A stretch of 64,000 bases of DNA from Trematomus loennbergii (GCA_012861695.1 JAAOOA010000433.1:124001-188000); one strand, 5' to 3'. Positions 47,601-58,455 are shown, counted from the stretch's first letter. A program made the numbers and translations. The notes: a model not told the origin generated them from the letters alone.

Positions 47601-49385
47601 ACCGCAGTTATGCAACAGCAACCGAAGCTAAATTGACTATCTTGACTACTTGTTGCTATCCTATTGTGGCATAAGCCGTTTTCTACAGGCACATTTTACC
47701 TTTCATTATGATTCTACGTGATAGTCGGACATGACAACCTGGGCAGCCCATGTATTGATTCCATCCGATAGCTGCTATAATAACAAACAAAACGTCTGCC
47801 TGCTCTCCACAATGATCAATAACAGTGAACGGATGGTCAAAGTAAGGTACAAATAAACAGAATCACACGAAGCCTGGTTAGTGTTGGCTGACTTTATAAA
47901 GTGTGTTTGTTTACAAGTGTGTGGTTGCGTTCTAGTCACTTTGCTCAGCGCTACTGCTTGTTACAACTTTCATTTTCCGTACTCGTACTCGGTGTTTAGA
48001 GCCGGCTCCGCTGCGGCTGAAACAGGAAGAACCAGAGCTAAATCAGGCTCTTGTGAAACAAGTGTTGCGGTGCTGTTGCTTTGGTCTGGATCTGTGAGCT
48101 AACCACGCCCCGTCATTTGCATATAAGAAATGGAAATGTGTCATTATGAAATACAAGTCCCTTGAAATAAATGAATGTGTCATTATGAAATAAAAGTCTC
48201 TTGAAATAAATAAATGTCTCATTATGAAATAAAAGTCTCTTGAAAAAATAAATGTGTCATTATGAAATAAAAGTCTCTTGAAATAAATAAATGTTCAATG
48301 AAATAAAAGTCTCTTGAAATAAATAAATGTGTCATTATGAAATAAAAGTCCCATGAAATAAATAAATGTGTATTTAAATGTACATGTATACATATTTATT
48401 GCCTCATTTATTTATTTCAGAATTTATTTCATAGGCATATTTTATATATATGTATTTATTTAATTATTTATGTATTTATTTATTTATTAATTTTGGCTTA
48501 AATGGCATTCCATAGACACCAGACCAATCAGAGAGTTGCATGGAAATAAATGTGTCATTCAAGCTCGGCTCTGTGTGTGTGTGTGGCAATAGCGCATTTA
48601 GTGTGATAGAGAGAGAGAGAGAGGGAGAGAGGGGGAGGGAGGGACCGCTGCCAGCAGGGACCGCTGCCAGCAGGGACCTGTTGTTAGCATCTGGTTAGCT
48701 AGCTGCACTAACGGACATAAGGAGCTGTTTGTTCCACAACAAGCTGGAGGAGAGTCCTCTCCTCTCAGACTGAGAGACTCAGGTGAGCTAAAGGACTCTC
48801 TGAGTGTTTAGATAGTTAACTTTAGTCTAAGTTATCTCAGTGGGTCTCAAACTGTTTGGTCACAAATTATTCAAAAGATTATTTCCGCGGCACACCTTCA
48901 TATGATCATTATAGTTATAAAAAAATAAGAGAATAAAGGAAAAAACAGTTATGAAATACTATATGGCAGTAAAACAGAATAGAGTTTAAAAGGGGAGTGA
49001 TTAGTAAAATATCCATAAAGAAAAAGTACATCTGTTTACAGTTCTGCTTCATATGGGTGCTGAGAGAGGTATCCATAGATCTCTTCATTTTGCTCTCAAA
49101 GTGCACCAGATTGATGCTTTTAACTTCAATATTTAAAAAAAAATCTTCCCGGGGAGCATCCCCCCGGACCCCCCTAGAGGAGGTGAGGTCTGCCCCCCAC
49201 TCATAAAAAATACCACTTTACCCCTGCCTATATGCCGTGAGCTGATTATCGAGCCTTCATTGTAACAGTCGCGGGTGTACTGTGTGCGTGTGGGGAGTGT
49301 TGCAGTGAAAAATGCCACTAGTGCCGCTGCCTCTGTGGGCTAAGCCCCGAATGTTTTCAGGCCAGGCGACGCCCCTGTATACAAT

Positions 49386-49700
49386 ACATGTTTAAATGGC
49401 ATACTGCAGTGCGAATATGAACAGCTCAATTAAAAGCAGCGGCAAAAAGATATGTTTTCAGTCTCGATTTGAAAATAGTAAGAGTTTCTGCAGACGTGCC
49501 CGATTCGGGTAGTTTGTTCCAGATTGTCGGGGCATAATAGCTAAACGCTGCTTTTCCATGTTTTGTTCTTACTCTCGGAACAGAGAGCAGACCCGTCCCA
49601 GAAGACCTGAGACTCCTTGATGGTTCATAATTATGTAGGAGATCGTTAATATACTTTGGTCCTAAACCATTTAGAGATTTAAAAACTAGCAATAGTACTT
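49386..49700 (-). mobile_element. L2-type LINE, split copy (right part, ORF2 C-terminus)
   Basis: The - strand frame 49426-49725 reads VFKSLNGLGPKYINDLLHNY then EPSRSLRSSGTGLLSVPRVR to FAAAFN. This closely matches the C-terminus of the reverse transcriptase frame at 54556-55806. It is the same insertion as 45295-45469, cut by the hAT element. Confidence 0.8.
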
Positions 49701-49724
49701 TGTATTTGTGGTAGTAGTTTAACA

Positions 49725-50340
49725 AGTACTGAGTCCAACAGTACCAATTTTATTAAGAACTTATGGCTAAAATCATTTTATCCCTCATCAAATATAGCAG
49801 AAGTGGCTTGAATGTGTTCTCAGGAGGGACTTTGACAGAGAATAACTGAAAAAGTACACAGTAAAGTACAGTAAAAGTACTACTTCTTTTTATTTATTTT
49901 TTTATTTTTTATTTTTTTATATACATCTGTTGTAATTTATTGTCTTTTATTGTGATTGTAGTAATGTGTTTTTATTACATGTACAGCACTTTGGCTCGAC
50001 CAAAAATCGCTTTTAAATGTGCTTTATAAATAAACTTGATTTGATTTGATTTGATTCATTTTATTGTTGGTAGCAGTCAAACAAGTAGCCTACTGAGTCC
50101 AACAGCGTCAGTTTTATTAAGAACTTATGGTAAAACATATTTTATCGCAAATATAGCACAAAAACATGCATTATTGTACTCTTGTACTTGCGTCAGTGCC
50201 GCTTCTCGGCCGATTACCGTGAAGGCGCTATTAGTCGCGCACTCAAAAATGAAGAGCTGCTGATTTGGCCAAGCAAACCGCGAGAGACGGCTGAGTTGAC
50301 CGCAGTGTTCCCCTGCACTCCGACAGCACTGAGCACTACA
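49725..50340. mobile_element. Foldback-family repeat, unit 5, with LINE-type tail
   Basis: GAGTCCAACAGTACCAATTT and ATTAAGAACTTATGG blocks match 16444-16860. At about 49880-50058 it is interrupted by a (T/A)-rich stretch ending CTTGATTTGATTTGATTTGA, after CAGCACTTTGG...GTGCTTTATAAATAAA, which is the 3' tail of a fish LINE or SINE. Confidence 0.6.
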
Positions 50341-50478
50341 TCGAGATTAAGATTAAACACATTTATTTCATTTGGGAACTCACACATATACCTATGGAGT
50401 TGGCCAGATGTGTGTAAATTACTGTTCATGGTAATAATTGGTAACAAATGCCGGTGTCGGACATACACAAACACACCG

Positions 50479-50560
50479 AACACACACACACAACACACAC
50501 ACACACACACACAACACACACACACACACACACACACACCCACACCACACACAACACACT
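50479..50560. repeat. (CA)n tract beyond the unit 6 C 3' flank
   Basis: Short AC repeat with CAACAC interruptions, cut on its right by a LINE. Confidence 0.95.
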
Positions 50561-52336
50561 GTGATTCTGGACTAACTCTGCTTCTGTGATCACCCCAATC
50601 CGTGACTCTGAACAATGTGGTCTGGAAAACCCTTTCAGTTTACTCCTTTTACTGTTAATGTTGTTCATGAAGCATTATCTAAGTTAGATCCTAAGAAACC
50701 GGCCGGCCCGGACAACGTAGAACCTTTCTTTTTAAAGATAGCTGCAGATTGTATTGCTCCACCTCTCACTTCTCTTTTTAACCTCTCCCTCAGCACAAAT
50801 GCAATTCCAAAAGTATGGAAGTCAGCTTATGTCCTGCCTTTACTAAAAGGAGGGGAGGCAACCTAATTAAATAACTATAGGCCATCTCTAAATGATCAGT
50901 TCTGGCCAAGGTGCTCGAACGCCTAGTGAGTGAACAGGTAAAGGAGTTTTTATGTAAAAATGATATCCTGTCTAAACATCAGTCAGGCTTCAGAAAGAAA
51001 CATAGCACCATCACTGCCACAATGAAAGTGGTGAATGACATTACGAGTATTTTAGATAATAAGCAGAGTTGTGCAGCTCTATTTATTGATCTTTCCAAAG
51101 CGTTTGACACCGTCGATCATCGCATCTTAAAGCAGAGGCTACTCAGTATTGGCTTATCCAGCCATGCAGTGGGTGGTTTGTGAACTACCTCTCTGAAAGG
51201 TCCCAATGTGTTCATTTGATGGGCTGTCTTCTGAGTGGTTAAACATTACTAATGGTGTTCCTCAAGGTTCTGTTTTAGGTCCACTTTTATTCTCCATCTA
51301 CATCAACAGTTTAGGTGAAAATGTGGATGAAGCTACTTTACATTTTTATGCGGATGATACCGTGATGTACTGTGCAGGTCCCTCCATTAAGGAGGCTGGT
51401 GTTAAATTACAGGCTGTTTTTAACATTATTCAGACTCAGCTCTCTGAGCTTAAGCTTCTTTTAAATGTTGAAAAACCAAGGTAATGCTCTTTTCTAAAGC
51501 TAAAAAGACTCAAGAGACTGCTTTGGATATTGTTACTGTGCAAGGACAAGTACTAGAAGTGGTTACCTGTTATAAATACCTTGGTATCTGGCTTGATGAT
51601 TGTCTTACTTTTAAACTTCAGGTCACTAATCTGCTTAAAAAGCTGAGGGTTAGACTAGGTTTCTTTTCAGAAACAAGTCCTGTTTCTCTTTTGAAGCCAG
51701 GAAAAGGCTAGTCACTGTGACCTTTTTACCTGTGCTGGACTATGGTGATTTGATCTATATGAATGCACCTGCCCATTGCCTGGAAAAGTTAGATGCCGCT
51801 TATCACAGTGCTCTGAGATTTGTTACTAACTGTAAAGCACGATCTCATCACTGTACCCTGTATGCCAAGGCAGGTCTGCCTTCACTTACTGTACGGAGGC
51901 TCAGTCATTGGTACATATTCATCTACAAAGCCATGCTGGGTAAACTACCTTCTTATATCTGCTCTCTGATCTCACAGAGAGTTGCAAGTAGCTATTGCCT
52001 GAGATCCCAGGATGTGTTTTTATTACATGTGCCAAGTGCTAGGACTGTTTTAGGTACTAAAGCTTTCATGTGCGCTGCTCCTCTAGCTTGGAACACTATG
52101 CCATTTTTTTTTAAACTGAGCATTTTGGTTCCCCTGCATCATTTTAAGCTCAGCTGGATGAAATGTTATTAGATATCTGTCATTGTGAATAGGTTGCTAA
52201 TGTATACCCCTGTAATTGTGTTGTATGATGTCCTTTTTGTTTTCTGTTGTTTTTATGTGTAACCAATGTGCTGCAGGTCTCCCTTGAAAAAGAGATCGTT
52301 GATCTCAATGGGATTTTCACCTGGTTAAATAAACAA
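50561..52336 (+). mobile_element. 5'-truncated LINE with decayed reverse transcriptase
   Basis: This is a non-LTR retrotransposon fragment of about 1.8 kb. Flanking AACACACT copies (50553-50560 and 52337-52344) are the target duplication. The frame is broken at least four times. Pieces in order are GGDNVEPFF-type N-terminal RT (50615-50866), SGFRKKHST and LSKAFDTVDH (RT motif A, 50911-51183), NGVPQGSVLGPLL and FYADDTVMY (catalytic YADD, 51206-51484), CYKYLGIWLDD (51484-51711), and the C-terminal region (51717-52172). There is no endonuclease domain. The 3' end is GGTTAAATAAAC without a long poly(A). Confidence 0.85.
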
Positions 52337-52920
52337 AACACACTCAGAGCTGAGCAGAGCACAAACACACACGTCATGGCCTTGTGGCATTGACACAGCT
52401 AAGGTGATAAATAGTCTTTGTTTTCATATAATATCAGTTTTAATTCAATCAGCAACAAATCTTTTCATTTAATAATTCCGCAGTTGTACTGTGTCCATTC
52501 AATAATATTTAAGGTCATCTTAATTAGATTGATGTTATATGACTTCAGCAGATGACACCCTGCTTTTATTTCGGTCCTAAAAAGTAGAATATTTAATTCA
52601 TATGTTGTAAGATTCAAGTTTAACAACACATGAAAATCACACATGGATGTACTTAAACATTAGTGATAAGAGAGAGCTTTGTGGTTTACCATGATGTTCA
52701 TACTATATTTATTGGAACCAATTTGTATTAACAAAGATAAAACTAGAATGATTCCAGAAGTATAACCAAACCCAAAGATCATTAAAAAGTAATATGGGAA
52801 ATATTGACTTGGTAATGTTTTGACTTTTGTGAATGAATGTGAATAAGGTTACTTTTATATATAATATCTCACAGAAATGTAATCAGAAAACATGTCACTT
52901 TTATAATACACACATTAATC

Positions 52921-52926
52921 TTTATT
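52921..52926 (-). terminator. Polyadenylation signal of C, unit 6
   Basis: AATAAA on the - strand. Confidence 0.75.
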
Positions 52927-53047
52927 ATTTTAAAATGTTGAAACCATCGACACAAGCAAAAACAGGTTGATGTTGAAACATGTCCTGAGAGCCAGAGAGC
53001 AGACTGAGAGCAGTGTGAGAGAGAAAGCAGAGTCCCAGTGAGTCAGC

Positions 53048-53375
53048 TCAGGACTGGGAACACTGGTCTCTCCTCAGTGTCTCTGAGAGCGCAGTCTGGG
53101 AGCCCTGGGTGGCCTCACAGGTCACAGAGCCCACCTTCCTCCACTGATCTGCAGAGAACCTCAGGGTGCTGCTCCAGCTGTAGTGGGCGTCCTTCTCCAG
53201 CACCCGGGGCTCCTGCTCTCCTCCCAGCTGCTGCTGCTGCTGCTGCCGTCCACCTTCCAGGCCAGACTCCAGTCTGAGGGGAAGCCCTTGTTGGCCAGGC
53301 ACATGAGCGTGGCCTTCCCCTGCTGCAGCTCTTCTGTGGAGGGGGGCAGCACCGTCAGGGTGGGACGGACATCAC
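53048..53375 (-). pseudogene. Immunoglobulin light chain constant exon, unit 6 (one-base frameshift)
   Basis: Same C exon. A C is missing from the CACCCC run (CACCCGG at 53201-53208), which shifts the frame after WEESRSPG, so the EKDAHYSW to RRDQCSQS half lies in another frame. One substitution changes LRLSADQW to LRFSADQW. The acceptor, cysteines and stop are otherwise present. The lesion is a single-base homopolymer loss, so sequencing error is a serious alternative. Confidence 0.85.
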
Positions 53376-53552
53376 CTAGGAGACACCAATCAGATTAGAG
53401 GACAGGGAGCACACAGCTGTCCATCAACCAGCAGACACTGGGACACCTTTACTGTGAGAGTGTTCTCCTTTAAGGACTTTCTGTCAGATGTTGGTTCTGC
53501 TCCATCAGTCTCTCACTCACACATTGTTTCACTTCCCTTTAAGAAGCCTCTC

Positions 53553-53560
53553 ATGCAAAT
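53553..53560 (+). promoter_or_regulatory. ATGCAAAT octamer in the J-C intron, unit 6
   Basis: Perfect octamer at the conserved intron position. Confidence 0.55.
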
Positions 53561-54160
53561 CAGCACGGAGACACTTCATACAGAACCACCTGAAAATGTC
53601 ACACTACACTGGAAATAAAGTACAACATTAGGACACATTTTAAATAGTTGTGGTCTAAATCATCCAAAACCTGAACTCTACAAACCATCATTAAATTATT
53701 TAGTGGATAAATGAACAAATACGGGAAATGAAACAATCAATTGTGCTTAATGTGAATCTCAATAATTACCCAGTTTTACAAACTTTAAAATAATGTCTGA
53801 AAGAATTCAACACATTTTTAAATATCCATCGTTATCTTTACTCTGTTCAACCGTATTTAAAAACTGTATTCGTAATTTATTTGAAAACAGACGGGAGAAT
53901 GGAGAAAAAGTGAAGAATAAGTGAATGAAACATTAGCAGTTTCATCATTTCACATTTGAAGCTGTTTAAATGACAGCATGTTGGGAATGTATAAAGACAT
54001 TTCAGGAAAAGCTGCTCCGACTTAGGCTCAATGATGAAGAGAAATAAAGACATGAATACTAATACTATCTAAACATTACAATTAAAATAATATATATCTA
54101 TCTCTCAAACATTCTAACACAGAATTAAAACATCATATTAGTTTTTGTGCAGAAACTTAC

Positions 54161-54198
54161 TTCCAACATCCAGTCTGGTTCCTCCACCAAAAGTCCAC
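54161..54198 (-). CDS. JL1 segment, unit 6
   Basis: [12 protein letters not shown] with an intact donor. J2 is now 1.86 kb away because a LINE sits between them. Confidence 0.93.
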
Positions 54199-54237
54199 CA
54201 CAGTGATACAAAGTCATTGAGCCGCCGTACAAAAACC
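54199..54237 (-). other. JL1 recombination signal, 23-bp spacer, unit 6
   Basis: Heptamer 54199-54205, 23-bp spacer, nonamer 54229-54237. Confidence 0.95.
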
Positions 54238-54349
54238 TCTCACTGTAGAGAGACACGGCTCTCTGACTTTGACTCACTGAACTAAACCTACCAGCCCTCA
54301 AGATGCTACTTCACCATTACAGGTGGAAATAATGATTTATTCTGTTCAA

Positions 54350-55830
54350 GGCAAGGCAAGGCAAGGCAAGGCAAGTTTATTTATATAGCACCTTTCAACA
54401 CAAGGTAATTCAAAGTGCTTTACAAAAATGGAAGACATTTTAAAAATGGCATTTAAAATCAGTCATTAAAAAGAAAAGATAATAAAATAAACATTAAAAG
54501 AAAAAATACATGGATAAAAGTTAAAAGTTACAGTGCAGTTTAAGATGTGAATAGTTCAATTAAAAGCAGCGGCAAAAAGAAAAGTCTTCAGCCTGGATTT
54601 AAAAGTAGTAAGAGTTGCAGCGGACCTGCAGGTTTCTGGGAGTTTGTTCCAGATATTTGGAGCATAATAACTGAATGCTGCTTCTCCATGTTTAGTTCTG
54701 ACTCTGGGGACAGAAAGCTGACCAGTCCCTGAAGACCTGAGAGTTCTGGATGGTTCATAATTTAGCAGTAGGTCAGACATGTATTTTGGGCCTAAACCAT
54801 TCAAAGCTTTATAAACCAGCAACAATATTTTGAAATCTATTCTTTGACACACAGGAAGCCAGTGTAAGGACTTCAGAACAGGAGTGATGTGATCCACTTT
54901 CTTAGTGTTAGTGAGGACTCGAGCAGCGGCGTTCTGAATTAGCTGCAGCTTTCTAATAGATTTTTTAGTGAGGCCTGTAAAGACACCATTGCAGTAGTCG
55001 AGTCTACTGAAGATAAAAGCATGGACAAGTTTTTCCAAATCCTGCTGTGACATTAGTCCTTTAATCCTAGATATGTTCTTTAGGTGATAGTAGGCTGATT
55101 TAGTAACTGTTTTAATGTGACTGTTGAAACTCAGGTCAGAGTCCATGACTACACCTAGATTTCTGGCTTTATCTGTTGTTTTGAACATTGCAGACTGAAG
55201 CTCAGCGCTAACTTTTATACGTTCTGCCTTGGCTCCAAAAACCATTACCTCAGTTTTATCTTTGTTTAATTGGAGAAAGTTCTGACACATCCAGTCATTG
55301 ATTTGTTCAATGCACTTACTCAGTGTTTGAATTGGAGCATAATCTCCTGGTGAAATTGTTACGTAAATTTGTGTGTCATCCGCATAGCTATGGTAACTTA
55401 TTTTGTTGTTTTTCATTATCTGAGCCAGTGGTAGCATGTAGATGTTAAAGAGAAGAGGCCCCAAGATGGAGCCTTGAGGTACCCCACATGTCATATTTGT
55501 CAACTCAGATGTGTATTTACCTATAGAAACAAAGTTTTTTCTGTCCTTTAAGTAGGACTCAAACCAATTTAGAACTGTTGCCGAAAGTCCCACCCAGTTT
55601 TCTAGTCGGTCTAGTAATATGTTGTGGTCAACAGTGTCAAACGCAGCACTGAGATCTAATAATACTAACACTGAAGTTCTGCCACTGTCTGTGTTTAAGT
55701 GGATGTCATTGAAGACCTTTACAAGAGCAGTCTCAGTGCTGTGGTTTGGACGAAATCCTGACTGGAACACATCCAAACAGTTATTTAAATGCAAGAAGTT
55801 ACTCAACTGTTGAAATACAACTTTTTCAAA
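54350..55830 (-). mobile_element. 5'-truncated L2-type LINE between J1 and J2 of unit 6
   Basis: Target duplication TGTTCAA (54343-54349 and 55831-55837). Units 3 and 5 have the single uninterrupted TGTTCAATGTTTAACTC empty site. On its own strand it ends with a short (CTTGC)n tail. It is in the same orientation as J and C, so it would be carried in the primary transcript of a J2 rearrangement. Confidence 0.92.
54556..55806 (-). CDS. L2-type LINE reverse transcriptase, C-terminal 416 codons, open
   Basis: The uninterrupted frame contains LLDLSAAFDTVDH (RT motif A, catalytic Asp), CGVPQGSILGPLLFNIY (motif B), and HSYADDTQIY (motif C, catalytic YADD). It then runs through SRLDYCNGVFTGLTKKSI to FAAAFN. 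FRPNHSTETAL precedes motif A. The endonuclease and start of ORF2 are missing through 5' truncation. The open frame and clean target duplication point to a young insertion. Confidence 0.9.
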   Translation of the reverse strand: MSNFLHLNNCLDVFQSGFRPNHSTETALVKVFNDIHLNTDSGRTSVLVLLDLSAAFDTVDHNILLDRLENWVGLSATVLNWFESYLKDRKNFVSIGKYTSELTNMTCGVPQGSILGPLLFNIYMLPLAQIMKNNKISYHSYADDTQIYVTISPGDYAPIQTLSKCIEQINDWMCQNFLQLNKDKTEVMVFGAKAERIKVSAELQSAMFKTTDKARNLGVVMDSDLSFNSHIKTVTKSAYYHLKNISRIKGLMSQQDLEKLVHAFIFSRLDYCNGVFTGLTKKSIRKLQLIQNAAARVLTNTKKVDHITPVLKSLHWLPVCQRIDFKILLLVYKALNGLGPKYMSDLLLNYEPSRTLRSSGTGQLSVPRVRTKHGEAAFSYYAPNIWNKLPETCRSAATLTTFKSRLKTFLFAAAFN

Positions 55831-56017
55831 TGTTCAATGTTTAACTCTCATTAAAAACATTTAAACGTCTTTTGCTGGAGTAAAGTTAGCCTCTTAGTTC
55901 AACATATTTATAAAAGTATGTATACAATAACATGGAGAGGCAACTATTTCTCCTAGTAAGCTGAATAAAAAGTACAACGAAAGAGAAATGGCTCTTATAA
56001 ATTAACATTTGACTTAC

Positions 56018-56056
56018 TTCCAACATCCAGTCTGGTTCCTCCACCGAAACGTGTAC
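56018..56056 (-). pseudogene. JL2 segment, unit 6 (FGxG broken)
   Basis: 39 bp instead of 38: an extra A (CGAAACGTG where others have CGAACGTG) puts the frame out within the Phe codon, so YTF is followed by RWR instead of GGG. The RSS and donor are intact. It is either a defective J or a homopolymer error. Confidence 0.85.
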
Positions 56057-56095
56057 CACAGTGATACAAAGTCATTGAGCCGCCGTACAAAAACC
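56057..56095 (-). other. JL2 recombination signal, 23-bp spacer, unit 6
   Basis: Heptamer 56057-56063, 23-bp spacer, nonamer 56087-56095. Confidence 0.95.
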
Positions 56096-56448
56096 TCTCG
56101 CTGTAGAGAGACACGGCTCTCTGACTTTGACACAAACAAACTCCAAACACATCCACGGTTACCCACTTTATATAATAACTGCTTACAATGTTTGAAACAG
56201 ATTCACAAACTATGGAGAAGTATTGAATCTTTTTTATGAGCTGTTATACATTTAAAAAGCAAAATACTCATATTGAATGAAGTACATGTAATGACGTTAT
56301 TCTTAAGAAGAACTCTGTAATCAATCGGGCAAAATGTAAATCATTGTCATTTTTATAAAGCTTTATTTTAGATTGTTGTGGAGGAAGAGAGCATTGATTC
56401 GAGTGGGAGTGAATTATAGGACAGTTTTAAATATTCTTTGGAAAGAGC

Positions 56449-56565
56449 AAGTGAGCCCTGACCCATTCCGGGCGGCAGTGCCCTTGAGCAGGGCACCGAA
56501 CCCCCAAGTGCTCCCTGGCACATGCTCCTGTGCACCTATGTACTTGTAAGGTGTGTGTGTGTATA
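56449..56565. mobile_element. SINE-like fragment between J and V, unit 6
   Basis: Same fragment as at 10914-11030. Confidence 0.55.
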
Positions 56566-56684
56566 AAGAACACAGAGTGGAAACTGAATGTTCCCCAGGG
56601 GAGGTCCATCTTCTTCATCTTCTTTTGGTGATCAATAATCCAGGTCCCTGTTGGAGTCAGTCAGAGCATTTCCATAGAGAGACA

Positions 56685-56731
56685 CTTTGCATCAGCAGCA
56701 CCATGCTCCAGTGCTCTGGGACACTTTATAG
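56685..56731 (+). promoter_or_regulatory. V promoter, unit 6
   Basis: CTTTGCAT at 56685-56692 and CTTTATAG about 31 bp further on, before the leader ATG at 56811. Confidence 0.65.
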
Positions 56732-56810
56732 TCCTGAGAGTTGAACACTGGATGACTGACAGCTGTCCTTCATGACAACAGAAGCCACAGGAATCCTCCT
56801 CATCAAGAAC

Positions 56811-57278
56811 ATGACTTTGATCTGCGTCCTCATCTGGACTCTCCTCTGCTGCTGCTTCACAGGTAAAGTCCAGAGAATCAAAGTCCTCTCCTCTGTGAAC
56901 ATCCGTCCCTCTGAGATGAAGCGGACAAAACCATGACGCTGCTTTATGTCTTTGTCTCTGTATCCTCAGAGTCCAGAGGCCAGGTCACAGTGACTCAGCT
57001 GGAGCAGTGAGCTCTGCTCCGGGACGCTCCGTCTCCATCGCATGTAGGACCAGTCAGATATTTATAATGAACTATTTAGCCTGGTACCAACAGAGAGATG
57101 GAGGAACTCCTAAACTGCTCATTAAGCAACTAGCACTCGAGAAACAGGGATTTCAGACCGTTTTACAGGCAGTGGATCAAACTCTGACTTCACTCTGACC
57201 ATCAGTGGAGTCCAGACTGATGATGCAGCAGTTTACTACTGTCAGAGTGGACATCCATCAACAGTCAGTGGGTGTTCA
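56811..57278 (+). pseudogene. IgL V segment, unit 6 (frameshifted in FR1 and CDR2)
   Basis: Leader 56811-56862 and V exon 56970-57278. It has the same one-base loss after ACTCAG in FR1 as V2, so the leader frame meets a TGA. After that lesion the rest of FR1, CDR1 and FR2 is open ([18 protein letters not shown] then [19 protein letters not shown]). A second shift at CDR2 (AAGCAACTAGC) is shared with V3. Germline CDR3 begins QSGHPS. Combining V2-like and V3-like lesions suggests a mosaic formed by recombination or conversion. Confidence 0.88.
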
Positions 57279-57306
57279 CACAGTGAAAAAGCGTCGTACA
57301 AAAACC
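57279..57306 (+). other. V recombination signal, 12-bp spacer, unit 6
   Basis: CACAGTG 57279-57285, 12-bp spacer, ACAAAAACC 57298-57306. Confidence 0.93.
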
Positions 57307-57383
57307 TCCCTCAGTCAGACTGAACAGGAACTGAACTGACTGCTGCAGCTGGAAGCTACTGCAGAGACTGATACACTTCACTG

Positions 57384-57547
<164 letters not shown>

Positions 57548-57559
57548 GCTGCCATGCGT

Positions 57560-57586
57560 CCCTAACCTAACCCTAACCCTAACCCT
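57560..57586. repeat. Short interstitial telomere-like (CCCTAA)n array
   Basis: Four to five near-perfect CCCTAA units, the vertebrate telomere repeat, just after the (CA)n tract. Confidence 0.85.
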
Positions 57587-57645
57587 TGAGGAAGAAAGAT
57601 CAGAGTCTCAAGCCTCTTCTCAGAGTAACACAACTGTAAAAGTAT

Positions 57646-57725
57646 CTTCTGTGTAGAGAGACACGGCTCTCTGACTTTGACACAAACAAACTCACCAAAC
57701 ACATCCACAGTTTACTCAGTTTATT
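57646..57725. repeat. Relic of the J upstream flank without a J
   Basis: TGTAGAGAGACACGGCTCTC followed by TGACTTTGACACAAACAAAC and CACATCCACAGTTTAC matches the sequence just beyond the J2 nonamer in every unit (for example 19378-19445). The J, heptamer and nonamer are absent. Confidence 0.85.
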
Positions 57726-58194
57726 CAGTGCTTGAATTGGGCCGGTACTCACCGGTACACAGTACCGGGACTTCTGATTTGTACCCATCTGCGTACCGTT
57801 ACTTCTTACTGTGTACCGGCAGAGATCTCACACCCTGTAATGGCGTCTCAGCTCTGTTCCACAATGTCAAAATCCTCTTTGGTTTTCTCTCATCTCTTTC
57901 ACAGGATGAATTATCAACAGCAGGAAATGCTGCTATGTCATTTATTCACCAGCAGATGGAGTCAGGATGTCTTTCAGAGGTACTTTGGTATTCAGTTCAG
58001 GAGATGACTTTGGACAGGTATCTGTGTGAAGAGAAGCACTAAAGGTTAAACACATTTTAATCAAATATTAGTTTTCTCATGACATAAACATGAAAATGCT
58101 CCTAAAATGCAACAAACATTACATGGTGTTATATTTTAGTAGAACAAGGGTTGACCTGGCTGACTTGTTAAACCCATTTGTCACTGTAAAATAT
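57726..58194. other. Unit 6 spacer, unassigned part
   Basis: 57726-57830 contains GGGCCGGTACTCACCGGTAC and related palindromic CCGGTAC motifs of a dispersed fish repeat. The rest has short overlapping frames with no recognisable product. Confidence 0.3.
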
Positions 58195-58455
58195 ACAGTA
58201 CCGGTCAAAAGTTTGGACACACCTTCTCATTCAATGGTTTTTGTTGATTTAAAAATGTTTCTACTTTGTAGATTAATACTGAAGACATCAAAACTATCAA
58301 AGAACACATGGAATGGGAAAGTGTTAAAAAATCCAGAATATGATTCATATTTTAGATTCTTCAAAGTAGCCCCCTTTTGCCTTGATGACAGCTTTGCACA
58401 CTCTTGGCTTCTCTCAGTCAGCTTCATGAGGTCGTCACCTGGAATGGTTTTGAAT
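58195..58455. mobile_element. Tc1-like transposon end (fragment)
   Basis: It starts TACAGTACCGGTCAAAAGTT and TGGACACACCTTCTCATTCA, a widespread fish Tc1/mariner inverted terminus. It continues with CAAAGTAGCCCCCTTTTGCC and TTGATGACAGCTTTGCACAC, typical of the adjacent region in these elements. Only one end is present. Confidence 0.8.

Larger units (their letters stand above)
45633..48515. mobile_element. Foldback element nested in the hAT element
   Basis: Arms of roughly 400 bp begin TATGGAATGCCATTTAAGCC on both ends in inverse orientation. They contain ~35-bp tandem repeats of TTTATTTATTTCA plus GACTTTTATTTCATAATGAC (about five units left, seven right), and reach inward to GCGTGGTTAGCTCACAGATC and its complement. 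The uninterrupted hAT copy (29975-29995) shows the empty site, with GACA bordering both sides here. The centre carries a second inverted repeat and a SINE. Confidence 0.8.
45470..49377. mobile_element. Composite hAT element, 3.9 kb, with nested insertions
   Basis: The ends CAGTGGCGTCGCCTGGCCT and AGGCCAGGCGACGCCCCTG are inverted repeats. A perfect 8-bp target duplication TATACAAT flanks it (45462-45469 and 49378-49385). The outer ~170 bp (left) and ~860 bp (right) match the 1.0-kb hAT at 29145-30167 in inverse orientation. The middle ~2.9 kb is a foldback element. No transposase is present, so it depends on one supplied elsewhere. Confidence 0.9.
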
